Assembly (NCBI RefSeq): GCF_002858865.1
Contig: NZ_PJRR01000014.1
Span: 248,001-312,000 of the forward strand
Direction of reading: 5' to 3'
DNA length: 64,000 nucleotides
From: Caulobacter vibrioides
GTDB taxonomy: Bacteria > Pseudomonadota > Alphaproteobacteria > Caulobacterales > Caulobacteraceae
Part shown: one piece after another, positions 51,480-61,578 of the stretch
Layout: every line of letters begins with the position of its first letter
Position numbering within the stretch: the stretch's first letter is position 1
Translations under genes and position numbers: made by a program
Notes under the pieces: model-generated
The model's database searches: none
Told to the model about the DNA's origin: nothing
What the model saw: the letters and a program-made list of their open reading frames with translations, nothing else

Positions 51480-52375
51480 GCCGCTTCATCCAGATCGTCG
51501 AGGTCGGGCCGCGCGATGGTCTGCAGAACGAGAAGACGGTGCTCTCCGTCGAGGAAAAGCTCGACCTGATCGCCAAGCTGGAAGCGGCCGGCGCCCGGCG
51601 CACCGAGGTGGTGTCGTTCGTCAATCCGAGCCGCGTACCGCAGATGGCCGGCGCCGAGGAGATCATGGCCGCCCTGCCCGCCGATCTCGTCCACTCGCGC
51701 ATAGGCCTTGTCTTGAACATGCGCGGCTGGGAGCGGTGCGTGTCGACGGGATGCGACGAGGCCAATGTCGTGGTCTGCGCCTCGGACGGCTTCGCCACCC
51801 GCAATCAGGGCTCGACGACACGGCAGCAGGTCGAAACCCTCGCCGCCATCGTCGAGCGCCAGGCGACCGAAGGCGGCCCGCCGATCACCGCCACCATCTC
51901 GGTGGCGTTCGGCTGTCCGTTCGATGGCGAGGTCTCGCAGGATCAGGTCGTCGCCATCGTTCGCGAAGCCGCCGCCCTGGGCGTGCCCGAGATCGCCATC
52001 GCCGACACCATCGGCGTCGCCGACCCCTGGACCGTCCGCCGGCGGATCGAGGCTGTCCGCGCCGCCGCGCCGGACACGCGCCTGCGGATGCACTTCCACG
52101 ACACCCGCAATACGGGCCTGGCCAACGCCTATGCCAGCGTCGAGGCGGGGGTGGACGTGCTGGACGCTTCGGTCGGCGGCCTTGGCGGCTGCCCGTTCGC
52201 GCCGAACGCCACGGGCAATATCGGCACCGAGGATCTGGTTTACATGCTGGAACGCGCCGGCTTCGAGACCGGTTACGACCTGGCGGCGCTGATCCAGATC
52301 GGCCGCGACATCAGCCAACGCCTGGGCAAGGCTCCCGCCTCGTCCCTGGCCCGCGCCGGAGGCTTCCCCGCATGA
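51476..52375 (+). CDS. Hydroxymethylglutaryl-CoA lyase family protein
   Basis: A 299-residue TIM-barrel of the HMGL-like class. It has VEVGPRDGLQNE at about 7-18 with the Arg-Asp pair, VSFVNPSRVPQM, HFHDTRNTGLANAYASVEAG with metal-binding His residues, and the signature GGCPFAPNATGNIGTEDLVY with the catalytic Cys. HMG-CoA lyase yields acetyl-CoA and acetoacetate in leucine breakdown. No leucine-catabolic genes are nearby. It overlaps both neighbours by ATGA. Confidence 0.92.
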   Translation: MSRFIQIVEVGPRDGLQNEKTVLSVEEKLDLIAKLEAAGARRTEVVSFVNPSRVPQMAGAEEIMAALPADLVHSRIGLVLNMRGWERCVSTGCDEANVVVCASDGFATRNQGSTTRQQVETLAAIVERQATEGGPPITATISVAFGCPFDGEVSQDQVVAIVREAAALGVPEIAIADTIGVADPWTVRRRIEAVRAAAPDTRLRMHFHDTRNTGLANAYASVEAGVDVLDASVGGLGGCPFAPNATGNIGTEDLVYMLERAGFETGYDLAALIQIGRDISQRLGKAPASSLARAGGFPA

Positions 52376-52737
52376 GATCCCTGGCCCTGCTGCTGGCCCT
52401 CGGCCTGTCCGCCTGCGTCGCCGCGCCCGTCGCGGACGCGGGTCCCGCGCGCTGCGACGTGACGATCAAGTTCGGCAGCTATGGCGCAGGGATCGACCAT
52501 GTTCTCGCCGACAAGGTCGCCGCCGCTATCCAGGTCGACCGCGACATCGCGCGCTCCGAACGCAAACCCTGGGGCCGCGAGGGGGAGTTCGACCAATGCC
52601 TGACGGCCAAGCCCGGTCGCGACGTCAAGGCGATGTACGAGCGCTACCGGGCGATGCTGCCGGCCAGGAACCTTAAGGCGCCGACCTCGATCGAGGGCCC
52701 GGATGGCCTGAGGTTCGAGACCATCGCGCCGATGTAG
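52372..52737 (+). CDS. Small putative lipoprotein
   Basis: 121 residues with a signal peptide and lipobox LSAC, lipidation at C15, followed by a domain of about 100 residues with two further cysteines (ARCDVTIKFGSYGAGID, EFDQCLTAKPG) that could form a disulfide. No family is recognised. The ATG overlaps the previous stop (ATGA), so it is in one transcript with the ArnT-like and HMGL genes. Confidence 0.7.
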   Translation: MRSLALLLALGLSACVAAPVADAGPARCDVTIKFGSYGAGIDHVLADKVAAAIQVDRDIARSERKPWGREGEFDQCLTAKPGRDVKAMYERYRAMLPARNLKAPTSIEGPDGLRFETIAPM

Positions 52738-52781
52738 GCGGACGTTTGCGGGCGGTCTTGGGTGGATTGCGGGCCAAGGTT

Positions 52782-52914
52782 TCCTTCTCCCCTTGCGGGA
52801 GAAGGTGTCAGCGAAGCTGACGGATGAGGGGTTGAAAAGCCTCTCAGGATAGCCGAGCGCGACCCCTCACCCGACCGCCTTTGGCGGCCACCCTCTCCCG
52901 CAAGGGGAGAGGGG
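52782..52914. repeat. Inverted repeat, CCTTCTCCCCTTGCGG family (F5), copy 2
   Basis: CCTTCTCCCCTTGCGGGAGA with AGGTGTCAGCGAAGCTGACGG (from 52782) mirrors the right arm CCGACCGCCTTTGGCGGCCA and CCGCAAGGGGAGAGG (ending 52914). It lies between two converging genes and is homologous to 27530-27677. Confidence 0.9.
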
Positions 52915-52956
52915 AACATGTCCGTCCAGGGCCGTTGGCCGCCCCCAGCCCTGCCT

Positions 52957-53883
52957 CTAGATCGGCCGGCCCGTCAGTTTCCACAGCAGCGGGCGGCACA
53001 CGCTCATCAGCATGATGGCCGGCGCCAGCAGCACCGCCGCCGCGAACAGCTGCAGGCTGTCGGCGCGCTTGATGAAGTAGCGGGTCAGGCCCACGCCCTT
53101 GTGGAACTCGACCTTCACCGGGTGTTCCAGGCTGGTGTGGCCCAGGTGAACGACCTCGGCGTTGGGCTGGAACAGCACCTGGCCGCCGGCGCGGCGTGCA
53201 CGCCAGCACAGGTCGATGTCCTCGACATGCAGGAAGTAGCCCTCGTCAAAGCCGTTCAGCGCGACGAAGTCGGCGCGGCGCATGGCGAAACAGGCGCCCG
53301 AAATGGTCGGCATCGGCACGGGCGCGCCGGGCAGCGGTTCGTTCTCGCGGTGGATCTCGAACCCGGCCAGCTTGGGATAGCGGCGGGTCAGCTGGCCAAA
53401 GCTCAGCACGGTGCTGATCGGTGTGACGTCACCTCGACGACCGCCGCGCTGTTCGCTGCCGTCGGTGTTCAGCACACGTGCCCCCACGATCGTGGGCACG
53501 GGCTGGCCCTTGAAGGCCGTCACCAGCGAGGCCACGCAGCTGGGCTGCAGGTTGGCGTCGGGATTGAGGAAGACGATGTACTCGCCGCCGGCCGTCACCG
53601 CGCCCAGATTGGCGCCGCGCGCGAAGCCGACATTGCCGTGGCCCTGTTTGAGCACGACGCGCGGCTCGGTCAGCGCCAGCGAGCGCAGCATGTCCTCATC
53701 GCGCGAGGACGAGCCGTTATCGACGATGATGAACTCATCGACCAACGGCTCGGCCAGCACATGGCGGATGCTTTCGACCAGCGCTTCGCCCGTCCGATAG
53801 ACGACCATGACGACAGACACGTTCGGACGAGCCGGACGCGCACCAACGGCAAGGGTCGAGACGGACGGGAGAATGCTGTTCAT
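52957..53883 (-). CDS. Glycosyltransferase family 2 protein (rhamnosyltransferase-like)
   Basis: A 308-residue GT-A enzyme: VSVVMVVYRTGEALVESIRH, FIIVDNGSSSRDEDML, YIVFLNPDANLQPSC (DxD-type NPDA), ISGACFAMRRADFVALNGFD, and HVEDIDLCWRARRAGGQVLF. These are typical of inverting rhamnosyl- or galactosyl-transferases that build surface glycans. It ends in a hydrophobic stretch. Its start shares one base with the thrS stop, so it is translationally coupled to a tRNA synthetase, an odd partner. Confidence 0.88.
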   Translation of the reverse strand: MNSILPSVSTLAVGARPARPNVSVVMVVYRTGEALVESIRHVLAEPLVDEFIIVDNGSSSRDEDMLRSLALTEPRVVLKQGHGNVGFARGANLGAVTAGGEYIVFLNPDANLQPSCVASLVTAFKGQPVPTIVGARVLNTDGSEQRGGRRGDVTPISTVLSFGQLTRRYPKLAGFEIHRENEPLPGAPVPMPTISGACFAMRRADFVALNGFDEGYFLHVEDIDLCWRARRAGGQVLFQPNAEVVHLGHTSLEHPVKVEFHKGVGLTRYFIKRADSLQLFAAAVLLAPAIMLMSVCRPLLWKLTGRPI

Positions 53884-55850
53884 CAGGCGGTCACGGCCTC
53901 CTGGACGGCCAGGGCCCGCGCGACGTCAGGCGGCGTGGCGTCAGACTTCAGCACGCGCAGCGCCTCTTCAAGCGACAGGACGCTCTGACCTTCGCCGCCG
54001 AGGCGACGAAGGGCCAATTGCCCCGTTTCCGCTTCTTTACGTCCCACCACGGCGATCACTGGCACCTTCGCGAGGCTGTGCTCGCGAATCTTATAGTTAA
54101 TCTTCTCGTTTCGCAGGTCCAGCTCTGCACGCATGCCCAGTTTCGTCAATTTCTCAACGACCTCACGGGCATAGTCATCGGCGTCAGAGGTAATCGTGGC
54201 CACGACGATTTGCGTCGGAGCCAACCACACGGGCAGAGCGCCCGCGAAGTTTTCCAACAGAATGCCGATAAAACGCTCGAAGGACCCCAAGATCGCACGG
54301 TGAAGCATCACCGGACGCTTCTTCGAACCATCCTCCGAAACGTACTCGGCGTCCAATCGTTCCGGCAGCACGAAATCAAGTTGCAGCGTGCCGCACTGCC
54401 AGACGCGGCCGATGGCGTCCTTCAGCGAGAATTCCAGCTTGGGGCCATAGAAGGCGCCTTCGCCCGGCTGCAGGGTCAGGGTTTCACCAGCGGCCTCGGC
54501 GGCGGCGGCCAGAGCAGCCTCCGCCTTGTCCCAGGTCTCGTCCGTGCCGGCGCGCAGCTCGGGGCGCGTCGAGAACTTGGTGTCCGCCAGCGTCATGCCA
54601 AGGTCGTTATAGACCGAGCGCAACAGTTCGATGAACCGGGCGCTCTCCTCGGTGACTTGCTCCTCGCGGCAGAAGATATGGGCGTCGTCCTGGGTGAAGG
54701 CCCGCACCCGCATGATGCCGTGCATGGCGCCCGACGGCTCGTAGCGGTGGCAGGCGCCGAACTCGGCCATGCGCAGCGGCAGCTCGCGATAGGACTTCTG
54801 GCCGACATTGAAGATCTGGATGTGGCCGGGGCAGTTCATCGGCTTGACCGCCAGGACCTCGCCCTCGGCGCTTTCGCACATGAACATGGCGTGGCCGAAC
54901 TTTTCGGCGTGGCCCGACTTTTCCCACAGGCTGCGATCCAGGATCTGCGGGGTCTTCACTTCCTTGTAGCCGGCCGCGTCGAGGCGGCGGCGCATATAGT
55001 CCTCAAGCACACGATAGAGGGCCCAGCCCTTCGGATGCCAGAACACCATGCCCTTGCCCTCTTCCTGGATGTGGAAGAGGTCCATGGTCTTGCCCAGCTT
55101 GCGGTGATCGCGCTTCTCGGCCTCCTCGATGCGCTTCAGATGCGCTTCGAGATCGGCTTCCGAGGCCCAGGCCGTGCCGTAGATGCGCTGGAGCTGGGCG
55201 TTGTTCTGGTCGCCGCGCCAGTAGGCGCCGGCCAGCTTCGTCAGCTTGAAGGCCTTGCCGACATGCTTGGTCGACGGCAGGTGGGGACCCCGGCAGAGAT
55301 CCTTCCAGTTCCCCTGGCGATAGACCGTGATCGTATCGGTGTCCGGCAGGTCACGGATGATCTGCGCCTTGTACTGCTCGCCGATCCCGTCGAAGTGGGC
55401 GATCGCCTCGTTGCGATCCCAGACTTCGCGCGTGATCTTCTCGTCGCGGTCGACGATCTCCTTCATGCGCTTTTCGATCTTTTCCAGATCGTCCAGGCTG
55501 AACGGCTCGTCGCGGGCGAAGTCGTAGTAGAAGCCGTCCTCGACGTTCGGGCCGATCGTGACCTGGGTGCCCGGGAACAGCTCCTGCACCGCCTCGGCCA
55601 GGACGTGGGCGGTGTCGTGGCGGATGGTGTCTAGCGCCTCGGGCGCCTCGCGCGTCAGGATCTCGAACTTGCGCTCGCCCGTCAGCAGGTCAGGCGTCAG
55701 CGGACGGTCCAGGTCCAGAACCTGTCCGTCCAGCTTGATCAGCAGCGCCTTCTTTTCCAGCGATTTGGAGATAGCGGCGGCGACATCGCGCCCCGTCGCG
55801 CCGTCAGGATACTGACGCGACGAGCCGTCGGGGAAAACCAGATCGATCAT
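53883..55850 (-). CDS. thrS: Threonyl-tRNA synthetase
   Basis: 655 residues. The N-terminal TGS domain is at 1-62, the editing domain has [17 protein letters not shown] with the HxxxH zinc pair, and the class II core has [30 protein letters not shown], and the C-terminal anticodon-binding domain ([20 protein letters not shown]). It charges tRNA-Thr. The ATG overlaps the yidD stop by 4 nt. Here the thrS leader is short and no T-box-like structure is seen, as expected in proteobacteria. Confidence 0.98.
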   Translation of the reverse strand: MIDLVFPDGSSRQYPDGATGRDVAAAISKSLEKKALLIKLDGQVLDLDRPLTPDLLTGERKFEILTREAPEALDTIRHDTAHVLAEAVQELFPGTQVTIGPNVEDGFYYDFARDEPFSLDDLEKIEKRMKEIVDRDEKITREVWDRNEAIAHFDGIGEQYKAQIIRDLPDTDTITVYRQGNWKDLCRGPHLPSTKHVGKAFKLTKLAGAYWRGDQNNAQLQRIYGTAWASEADLEAHLKRIEEAEKRDHRKLGKTMDLFHIQEEGKGMVFWHPKGWALYRVLEDYMRRRLDAAGYKEVKTPQILDRSLWEKSGHAEKFGHAMFMCESAEGEVLAVKPMNCPGHIQIFNVGQKSYRELPLRMAEFGACHRYEPSGAMHGIMRVRAFTQDDAHIFCREEQVTEESARFIELLRSVYNDLGMTLADTKFSTRPELRAGTDETWDKAEAALAAAAEAAGETLTLQPGEGAFYGPKLEFSLKDAIGRVWQCGTLQLDFVLPERLDAEYVSEDGSKKRPVMLHRAILGSFERFIGILLENFAGALPVWLAPTQIVVATITSDADDYAREVVEKLTKLGMRAELDLRNEKINYKIREHSLAKVPVIAVVGRKEAETGQLALRRLGGEGQSVLSLEEALRVLKSDATPPDVARALAVQEAVTA

Positions 55851-56101
55851 TCTTCACATTTCCACTTGCGTGGCTGGTGTCGCGGCGGCGGCGGGTCGTA
55901 GCCCGATCCACCAAACGGATTGCAGCGGCAGATCCGTCGCAACCCCAGCCAGGAGCCCTTGAGCGGGCCATGATCCTTAAGAGCGGCGGCCGTGTACTCC
56001 GAACAGCTCGGTGTAAAGCGGCACTGACGCCCGATGAGGGGCGAGAGCGTCAACTTGTAGGCTCTAAGGCCCAGGTCGACGGTGCGTTCGTAGAAGGTCA
56101 T
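55847..56101 (-). CDS. yidD: Membrane protein insertion efficiency factor YidD
   Basis: 84 residues: [30 protein letters not shown] then [20 protein letters not shown]. The CRFxPSCSEY and RCxPF(G)GSGYDP motifs define the family (DUF37). YidD is an amphipathic-helix protein that helps YidC insert membrane proteins. Usually it lies near rnpA/yidC; here it is fused by overlap to thrS instead. The ends are charged (RKWKCEE). Confidence 0.95.
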   Translation of the reverse strand: MTFYERTVDLGLRAYKLTLSPLIGRQCRFTPSCSEYTAAALKDHGPLKGSWLGLRRICRCNPFGGSGYDPPPPRHQPRKWKCEE

Positions 56102-56153
56102 GCCGGCGCGCGAATTGTTGCGATGCGGTTACACACCCCGAAGGGGGTGGCGA

Positions 56154-56615
56154 TCAAGCCGCGCCGGCGGTGCTAGTTCGCGTTTCACCGGCGCCTGTGG
56201 CCTTACGGACAGCCTCGACCGTCGCCTCGAACGCCAAAAGCGTCGAAGCGTGACGAGCGGGATAGTCCTTGACCGGCTCCAGCACGGCGAGCTCCGCAAA
56301 CCGGCCCGCGGGAGGCGAGCCGTTCGTCTTCAGCATAGCGGCAAGCGAGTCGCGCGCCAACTCGATGTCCGAAAGTTCCGCACCGATCACGTGGGCGCCA
56401 AGGATCGCGGCTGCGGCCTGACCCAGCGCGCAGGCCGAAACGTCCTGGGCGTAGTCGATGACCTTGCCATCCTTGACCATCACATCGACCGTGATCCGGC
56501 TTCCGCAGAGCTTGGCGGTCTTCTCGGCGCTGGCGTCGGGCGCCGCCAGACGCCCCGCACGCGGCATGTTGGCCACGAGCCCCAGGATCTTGGCGCTGTA
56601 GAGGTCGTCGATCAT
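56154..56615 (-). CDS. Iron-sulfur cluster assembly scaffold (IscU/NifU N-terminal type)
   Basis: 153 residues with the IscU-like pattern: DLYSAKILGLVANMPRAGRL, KLCGSRITVDVMV with the first ligand-type Cys, and VSACALGQAAAAIL with the second. At the third ligand position the segment reads YPARHASTLLAFEA with Ser where canonical IscU has Cys. This fits a divergent alphaproteobacterial subfamily. Function as a scaffold is therefore not certain. It starts 6 nt after the SRPBCC gene and precedes yidD by 52 nt. Confidence 0.8.
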   Translation of the reverse strand: MIDDLYSAKILGLVANMPRAGRLAAPDASAEKTAKLCGSRITVDVMVKDGKVIDYAQDVSACALGQAAAAILGAHVIGAELSDIELARDSLAAMLKTNGSPPAGRFAELAVLEPVKDYPARHASTLLAFEATVEAVRKATGAGETRTSTAGAA

Positions 56616-56621
56616 CGTCGC

Positions 56622-57083
56622 CTAGGTGGGGTTGCTGGAGCGTTCGGACCAGACAGCTTCGGCCCGATCGCGCACCGCCTCGCCCATCTGGGTGAACGCC
56701 GCCTTCAGCCGGCGACGCTCGTCGCGGCTGACGAACCGCAGCAGCATGCCCATGAACAGCTCACCGTTCGAGAAGGTGGCGTTCGCGGGCCCCATGGCCT
56801 CGATCTCGAGATAGCGGATCGCGGTGACGAAACCGCCCAGCCGGTTCGAGCGCCAGTGCAGCTGCTCGTAAGGCACCCAGTCCTGGACCACCGGCTGGAT
56901 GACCATCGGCGCTTGGCCCGGCAGATGCTGCTCCAGCACCAGGGTGGAGCCCACCTTCATAACGCCCTCGGCCCGGCGATAGAGCGGATTCCAATGGGTC
57001 CAGCCCTCGAAGTCGGAGACGACCTCCCAAATCACCTCGGCCGGCGCCTGGACCCCGATGCGATGCTCGACAGCGCGCTGCAT
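56622..57083 (-). CDS. SRPBCC (START-like) domain protein
   Basis: 153 residues of the polyketide-cyclase/START-like class: VEHRIGVQAPAEVIWEVVSD and FEGWTHWNPLYRRAEGVMKV at the start and a long C-terminal helix (RRLKAAFTQMGEAVRDRAEA) that closes the hydrophobic pocket. It probably binds a lipid or other hydrophobic ligand. It lies 2 nt after cysS and 6 nt before the scaffold gene, in the same transcript. Confidence 0.82.
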   Translation of the reverse strand: MQRAVEHRIGVQAPAEVIWEVVSDFEGWTHWNPLYRRAEGVMKVGSTLVLEQHLPGQAPMVIQPVVQDWVPYEQLHWRSNRLGGFVTAIRYLEIEAMGPANATFSNGELFMGMLLRFVSRDERRRLKAAFTQMGEAVRDRAEAVWSERSSNPT

Positions 57084-57085
57084 GG

Positions 57086-58477
<1,392 letters not shown>

Positions 58478-58672
58478 GACTCTGGGTTCTGACGTAGAGG
58501 AAGGGTGTTGCCCACCCCGTAATCGGCCCCATATAGCTTTCTGTTACGGCCAGGGCCACGGCGTGATGCGTCTAAGTTTCCGGCCCGGCCGTATGTGAAA
58601 CGGGTGGCACGCGTCATTCCGAGGCGATCGGCGTCTCGGCGCAACTCAGCCCGTGGAAAGAAACCCTCCAAA

Positions 58673-59311
58673 ATGGACGCACTGACCCGCGAGCGAACCC
58701 TGATCGGCTCTGACGACACGACCGGTCTTGATCTTGAACCCGTTCAGCGCCCTTCCAAGGACGAGGCCATGGCCGCCGTGCGGACGTTGCTGGCCTGGGC
58801 CGGCGACAATCCGGAGCGCGAAGGCCTGATCGACACGCCCAAGCGCGTCGTTGAGGCGTTCGACGAGTGGTTCGCCGGCTATCACGGCGATCCGGCCAAG
58901 GAACTGTCGCGCACCTTCGAGGACGTGCAGGGCTATGACGACATGGTCATGCTGCGCGGCATCGACGTGCAGAGCCACTGCGAGCACCACATGGCGCCGT
59001 TTCTGGGCAAGGCCTGGATCGCCTACATGCCGACCGGCAAGGTGGTGGGCCTGTCGAAGCTGGCGCGCCTGGTCGAGATCTTCGCCAAGCGTCTCCAGAC
59101 CCAGGAGACCATGACCATGCAGATCGCCGACGCCATCGAGGATCACCTCTCGGCCGCCGGCGTCGCCGTGCTGATCGACGCCGAGCATCAGTGCATGAGC
59201 ACCCGCGGCGTCCACCACCACGACGTCTCGACCATCACCACCCAGTTCCGCGGCGTGTTCAAGACCGACAAGGTCCTGCAGCAGCGCTTCATGGATCTGG
59301 TGAAGAAGTAA
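58673..59311 (+). CDS. folE: GTP cyclohydrolase I
   Basis: 212 residues from the ATG at 58673 (MDALTRERTLIG), the first codon after a purine-rich stretch; the longer frame would add a basic non-conserved lead. It converts GTP to 7,8-dihydroneopterin triphosphate for folate. It has zinc ligands in SHCEHHMAPFLG and the later HQCMSTRGVHH, with GKVVGLSKLARLVE and RLQTQETMTMQIA typical of the family. Single gene followed by a palindromic repeat. Confidence 0.96.
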   Translation: MDALTRERTLIGSDDTTGLDLEPVQRPSKDEAMAAVRTLLAWAGDNPEREGLIDTPKRVVEAFDEWFAGYHGDPAKELSRTFEDVQGYDDMVMLRGIDVQSHCEHHMAPFLGKAWIAYMPTGKVVGLSKLARLVEIFAKRLQTQETMTMQIADAIEDHLSAAGVAVLIDAEHQCMSTRGVHHHDVSTITTQFRGVFKTDKVLQQRFMDLVKK

Positions 59312-59323
59312 CAGCAAAAACCC

Positions 59324-59427
59324 GTGTCATCCCGGACGGCCGCAGGCCGATCCGGGACCCGGGGGCCAAATCCAGTGCGACTGCCCCTGGGTCCCGGCTC
59401 TCCGCTACGCTGCGGCCGGGATGACAC
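59324..59427. repeat. Inverted repeat, GTGTCATCCCGG family (F8)
   Basis: GTGTCATCCCGGACGGCCGC...GATCCGGGACCC on the left mirrors GGGTCCCGG...GCTGCGGCCGGGATGACAC on the right. It fills most of the gap between folE and the converging DUF817 gene and could also act as a bidirectional transcription end. Confidence 0.9.
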
Positions 59428-59458
59428 GCGATGATCTTGCTCAGGCGATAGCCGCCCC

Positions 59459-60343
59459 TCAAGCCGCTCGCCAGATCCCCTCGCGGATCCTAGCCACGCA
59501 AGCGTGCACCGGCGGATGCACCAGCGTCACCAGGACGAAGCTGATCAGCATCAGCAGGTACCAGGCGCCCATCTTCTCGAACGGCACCATCTGCCAGCCG
59601 TCGGCCTGGTTGGGATAGATCCACGCCCCGGCGAAGGTGCCCAGGTTCTCGGCGAACCAGATGAACAGCGACACCAGCACCGCCCCCATCAGCATGGGCA
59701 TGCGACGCGCGGTCTGGTCGGGCGTGAACACGAACCAGGTGCGCCCGAACAGCAGAACCGACAGCGCGAAAAGCCCCACCCGGATGTCGATCATGTAGTG
59801 GTGGGTGAAGAAGTTGGCGTAGATCAGCACCGCCAGGATGTGGGTGGTCCAGAACGGCGGATAGCGGATGAAGGTGATGTCGAACAGTCGCCAGATCCGC
59901 GCGATATAGCTGCCGACGCAGGCGTACATGAAGCCGGTGAACAGCGGCACGCCGCCGATCCGCAGGACGCTGTCCTCCGGATAGATCCACGAGCCGTGCG
60001 CGGTCTTGAACAGCTCCATGATGGTGCCGACCACATGGAACATGAAGATCACCAGCGCCTCGTCCCAACGCTCCAGCTTCAGCGCCAGCAGGGAAGCCTG
60101 GATGGCGATCGCGGCGACGACGAGAAAGTCATAGCGGGCGATCGGGGCGGCCTCGGGCCAGAAAAGCTTGGTGCCGACCAGCAGGGCCAGCATCAGCCCG
60201 CCGAACAGGCAGGCCCAGGCCTGCTTCAGGCCGAACAGAAGAAACTCGTAGGCGTAGCCGTTCCAGCGCGACTTCCGCGCCCACGGCCTAGCCCGCTCAT
60301 CCAGCGTCGCCACGCCGGCCTTGATGCGGTCTTTCAGGTTCAT
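59459..60343 (-). CDS. DUF817 family membrane protein
   Basis: 294 residues from the ATG at 60343 (MNLKDRIKAGVATLDERARP). About seven or eight membrane helices with aromatic-rich loops (KTAHGSWIYPEDSVLRIGGV, NLGTFAGAWIYPNQADGWQM) typical of DUF817. The repeated GSWIYP/GAWIYP motifs suggest an internal duplication or a carotenoid-hydratase-like fold. The function is unknown. It is divergent from hisI, with 90 nt between starts. Confidence 0.85.
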   Translation of the reverse strand: MNLKDRIKAGVATLDERARPWARKSRWNGYAYEFLLFGLKQAWACLFGGLMLALLVGTKLFWPEAAPIARYDFLVVAAIAIQASLLALKLERWDEALVIFMFHVVGTIMELFKTAHGSWIYPEDSVLRIGGVPLFTGFMYACVGSYIARIWRLFDITFIRYPPFWTTHILAVLIYANFFTHHYMIDIRVGLFALSVLLFGRTWFVFTPDQTARRMPMLMGAVLVSLFIWFAENLGTFAGAWIYPNQADGWQMVPFEKMGAWYLLMLISFVLVTLVHPPVHACVARIREGIWRAA

Positions 60344-60433
60344 CGCGTTCCACGGAGCGCGTCGCCGCGCTCCGTCCCCCAGAAGCGGCGCGGAAACTAG
60401 CGCAGACCAGCGGCCTGCGCCATATGTGGCGCC

Positions 60434-60853
60434 ATGAGCACCGACCTGTTCCCCCAAGCCCACAGCAAGCACGATCTGGAACGGGGCTTTGCCCTCGCGC
60501 CGCGCTTCAACGCCGACGGCCTGGTCGTTGCGGTGGCCCAGCACGCCGACACTGGTGAGATCCTGATGCTGGCCTGGATGAACGCCGAGGCGCTGAAGCT
60601 GACCGTCGAAACGCAGATCGCGCACTACTTCAGTCGCTCGCGCAACGAACTCTGGAAGAAGGGCGACACCAGCGGCCAGCTGCAGGACGTGGTCGAGCTG
60701 CGGGTCGACTGCGACCAGGATGCGGTGCTGCTCAAGGTGCGACCGCGCGGCGACGGCGGGGCCTGCCATGTGGGCTTCCGGTCGTGCTTCTATCGTGTGC
60801 TGGAGAACGGGGTGCTGGTCGAACGCGAAGCGCCGCTCCATGACCACGCCTGA
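60434..60853 (+). CDS. hisI: Phosphoribosyl-AMP cyclohydrolase
   Basis: 139 residues, the third step of histidine synthesis: opening of the purine ring of PR-AMP. It has MLAWMNAEALKLTVET, YFSRSRNELWKKGDTSGQLQ, and metal ligands in VDCDQDAVLLKVRP with a later conserved Cys (ACHVGFRSCFY). It is the stand-alone form, not fused to HisE. It overlaps the LysE gene by 14 nt. Confidence 0.97.
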   Translation: MSTDLFPQAHSKHDLERGFALAPRFNADGLVVAVAQHADTGEILMLAWMNAEALKLTVETQIAHYFSRSRNELWKKGDTSGQLQDVVELRVDCDQDAVLLKVRPRGDGGACHVGFRSCFYRVLENGVLVEREAPLHDHA

Positions 60854-61466
60854 GGCCCTGATCGCCTTCACCCTGGCCGCAGGTCTCTTGACCCTGACGC
60901 CGGGCCTGGACACCGCGCTGGTGATCCGCACGGCCGCCGCCGAAGGCCCGCGTCGCGCCGCCGGCGCGGCGATCGGGATCGGACTGGGATGTCTGATCTG
61001 GGGCGCGGCCGCCTCGTTCGGAGTCGGCGCCCTGCTGACCGCGTCCCAAACCGCCTACACGGTGCTGAAATGGGTCGGCGCGCTTTATCTGGCCTGGACG
61101 GGCCTGCGGATGATCCTGAAGCCGCGCGAGGCGTTTGAGCCCGGCGAGACCAGGGCCGTGGACGCAGGTCCGATGGCGGCGCTGCGCCGGGGTCTGTTGA
61201 CCAACCTGCTCAATCCCAAGGTCGGGATCTTCTACGTCTCGTTTCTGCCCCAGTTCATGCCGGTCGGCGTTGATCCGGCGCGCTTTGGCCTTCTGCTGAC
61301 GACGATCCATGTCGTGGAGGGCCTGTTGTGGTTCGCACTCTTGATCGCGGCCACCGTCCCGATCGCAGGACTTTTGCGACTGCCGGGGGTGGTCCGTTGG
61401 CTGGACCGGACCACCGGCCTGGTGTTCGTGGCGTTCGGACTGCGCCTGGCGCTGGACCGGCGCTAG
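60840..61466 (+). CDS. LysE family translocator
   Basis: A 208-residue inner-membrane exporter of the LysE/RhtB type: the first helix with FTLAAGLLTLTPGLDTALVI (the LTPGPD-like signature with D), GAAIGIGLGCLIWGAAASFG, and LLTNLLNPKVGIFYVSFLPQ. Six helices in all. Members export amino acids or related small molecules. It overlaps hisI by 14 nt, suggesting coupling. Its TAG stop is the first triplet of the palindromic module at 61464. Confidence 0.92.
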   Translation: MTTPEALIAFTLAAGLLTLTPGLDTALVIRTAAAEGPRRAAGAAIGIGLGCLIWGAAASFGVGALLTASQTAYTVLKWVGALYLAWTGLRMILKPREAFEPGETRAVDAGPMAALRRGLLTNLLNPKVGIFYVSFLPQFMPVGVDPARFGLLLTTIHVVEGLLWFALLIAATVPIAGLLRLPGVVRWLDRTTGLVFVAFGLRLALDRR

Positions 61467-61515
61467 AGCCTGTCTGGTTTAGATGGAAACCTCTAAACCA
61501 GATAAACAGGCTCTA
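61464..61515. repeat. Palindromic module F2, copy C1
   Basis: 52 nt, TAGAGCCTG...CAGGCTCTA, two mismatches from the reverse complement of copy A3. Its first three bases are the stop codon of the LysE-family gene. An 11-nt spacer (ATTCATAGACT) leads to the next module. Confidence 0.92.
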
Positions 61516-61526
61516 ATTCATAGACT

Positions 61527-61578
61527 TAGAGCGCGTTCGAGCGGTTTAACCGCTCACACTTAAACCTAACGCCCTCTA
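61527..61578. repeat. Palindromic module F1 variant, copy C2
   Basis: 52 nt, TAGAGCGCGTTCGAG...GCCCTCTA, with a central GAGCGGTTTAACCGCTC palindrome. The ends and TCACACTTAAACC stretch parallel the F1 modules of loci A and D, with a different core. Its last three bases are the stop codon of phoD. Confidence 0.8.
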
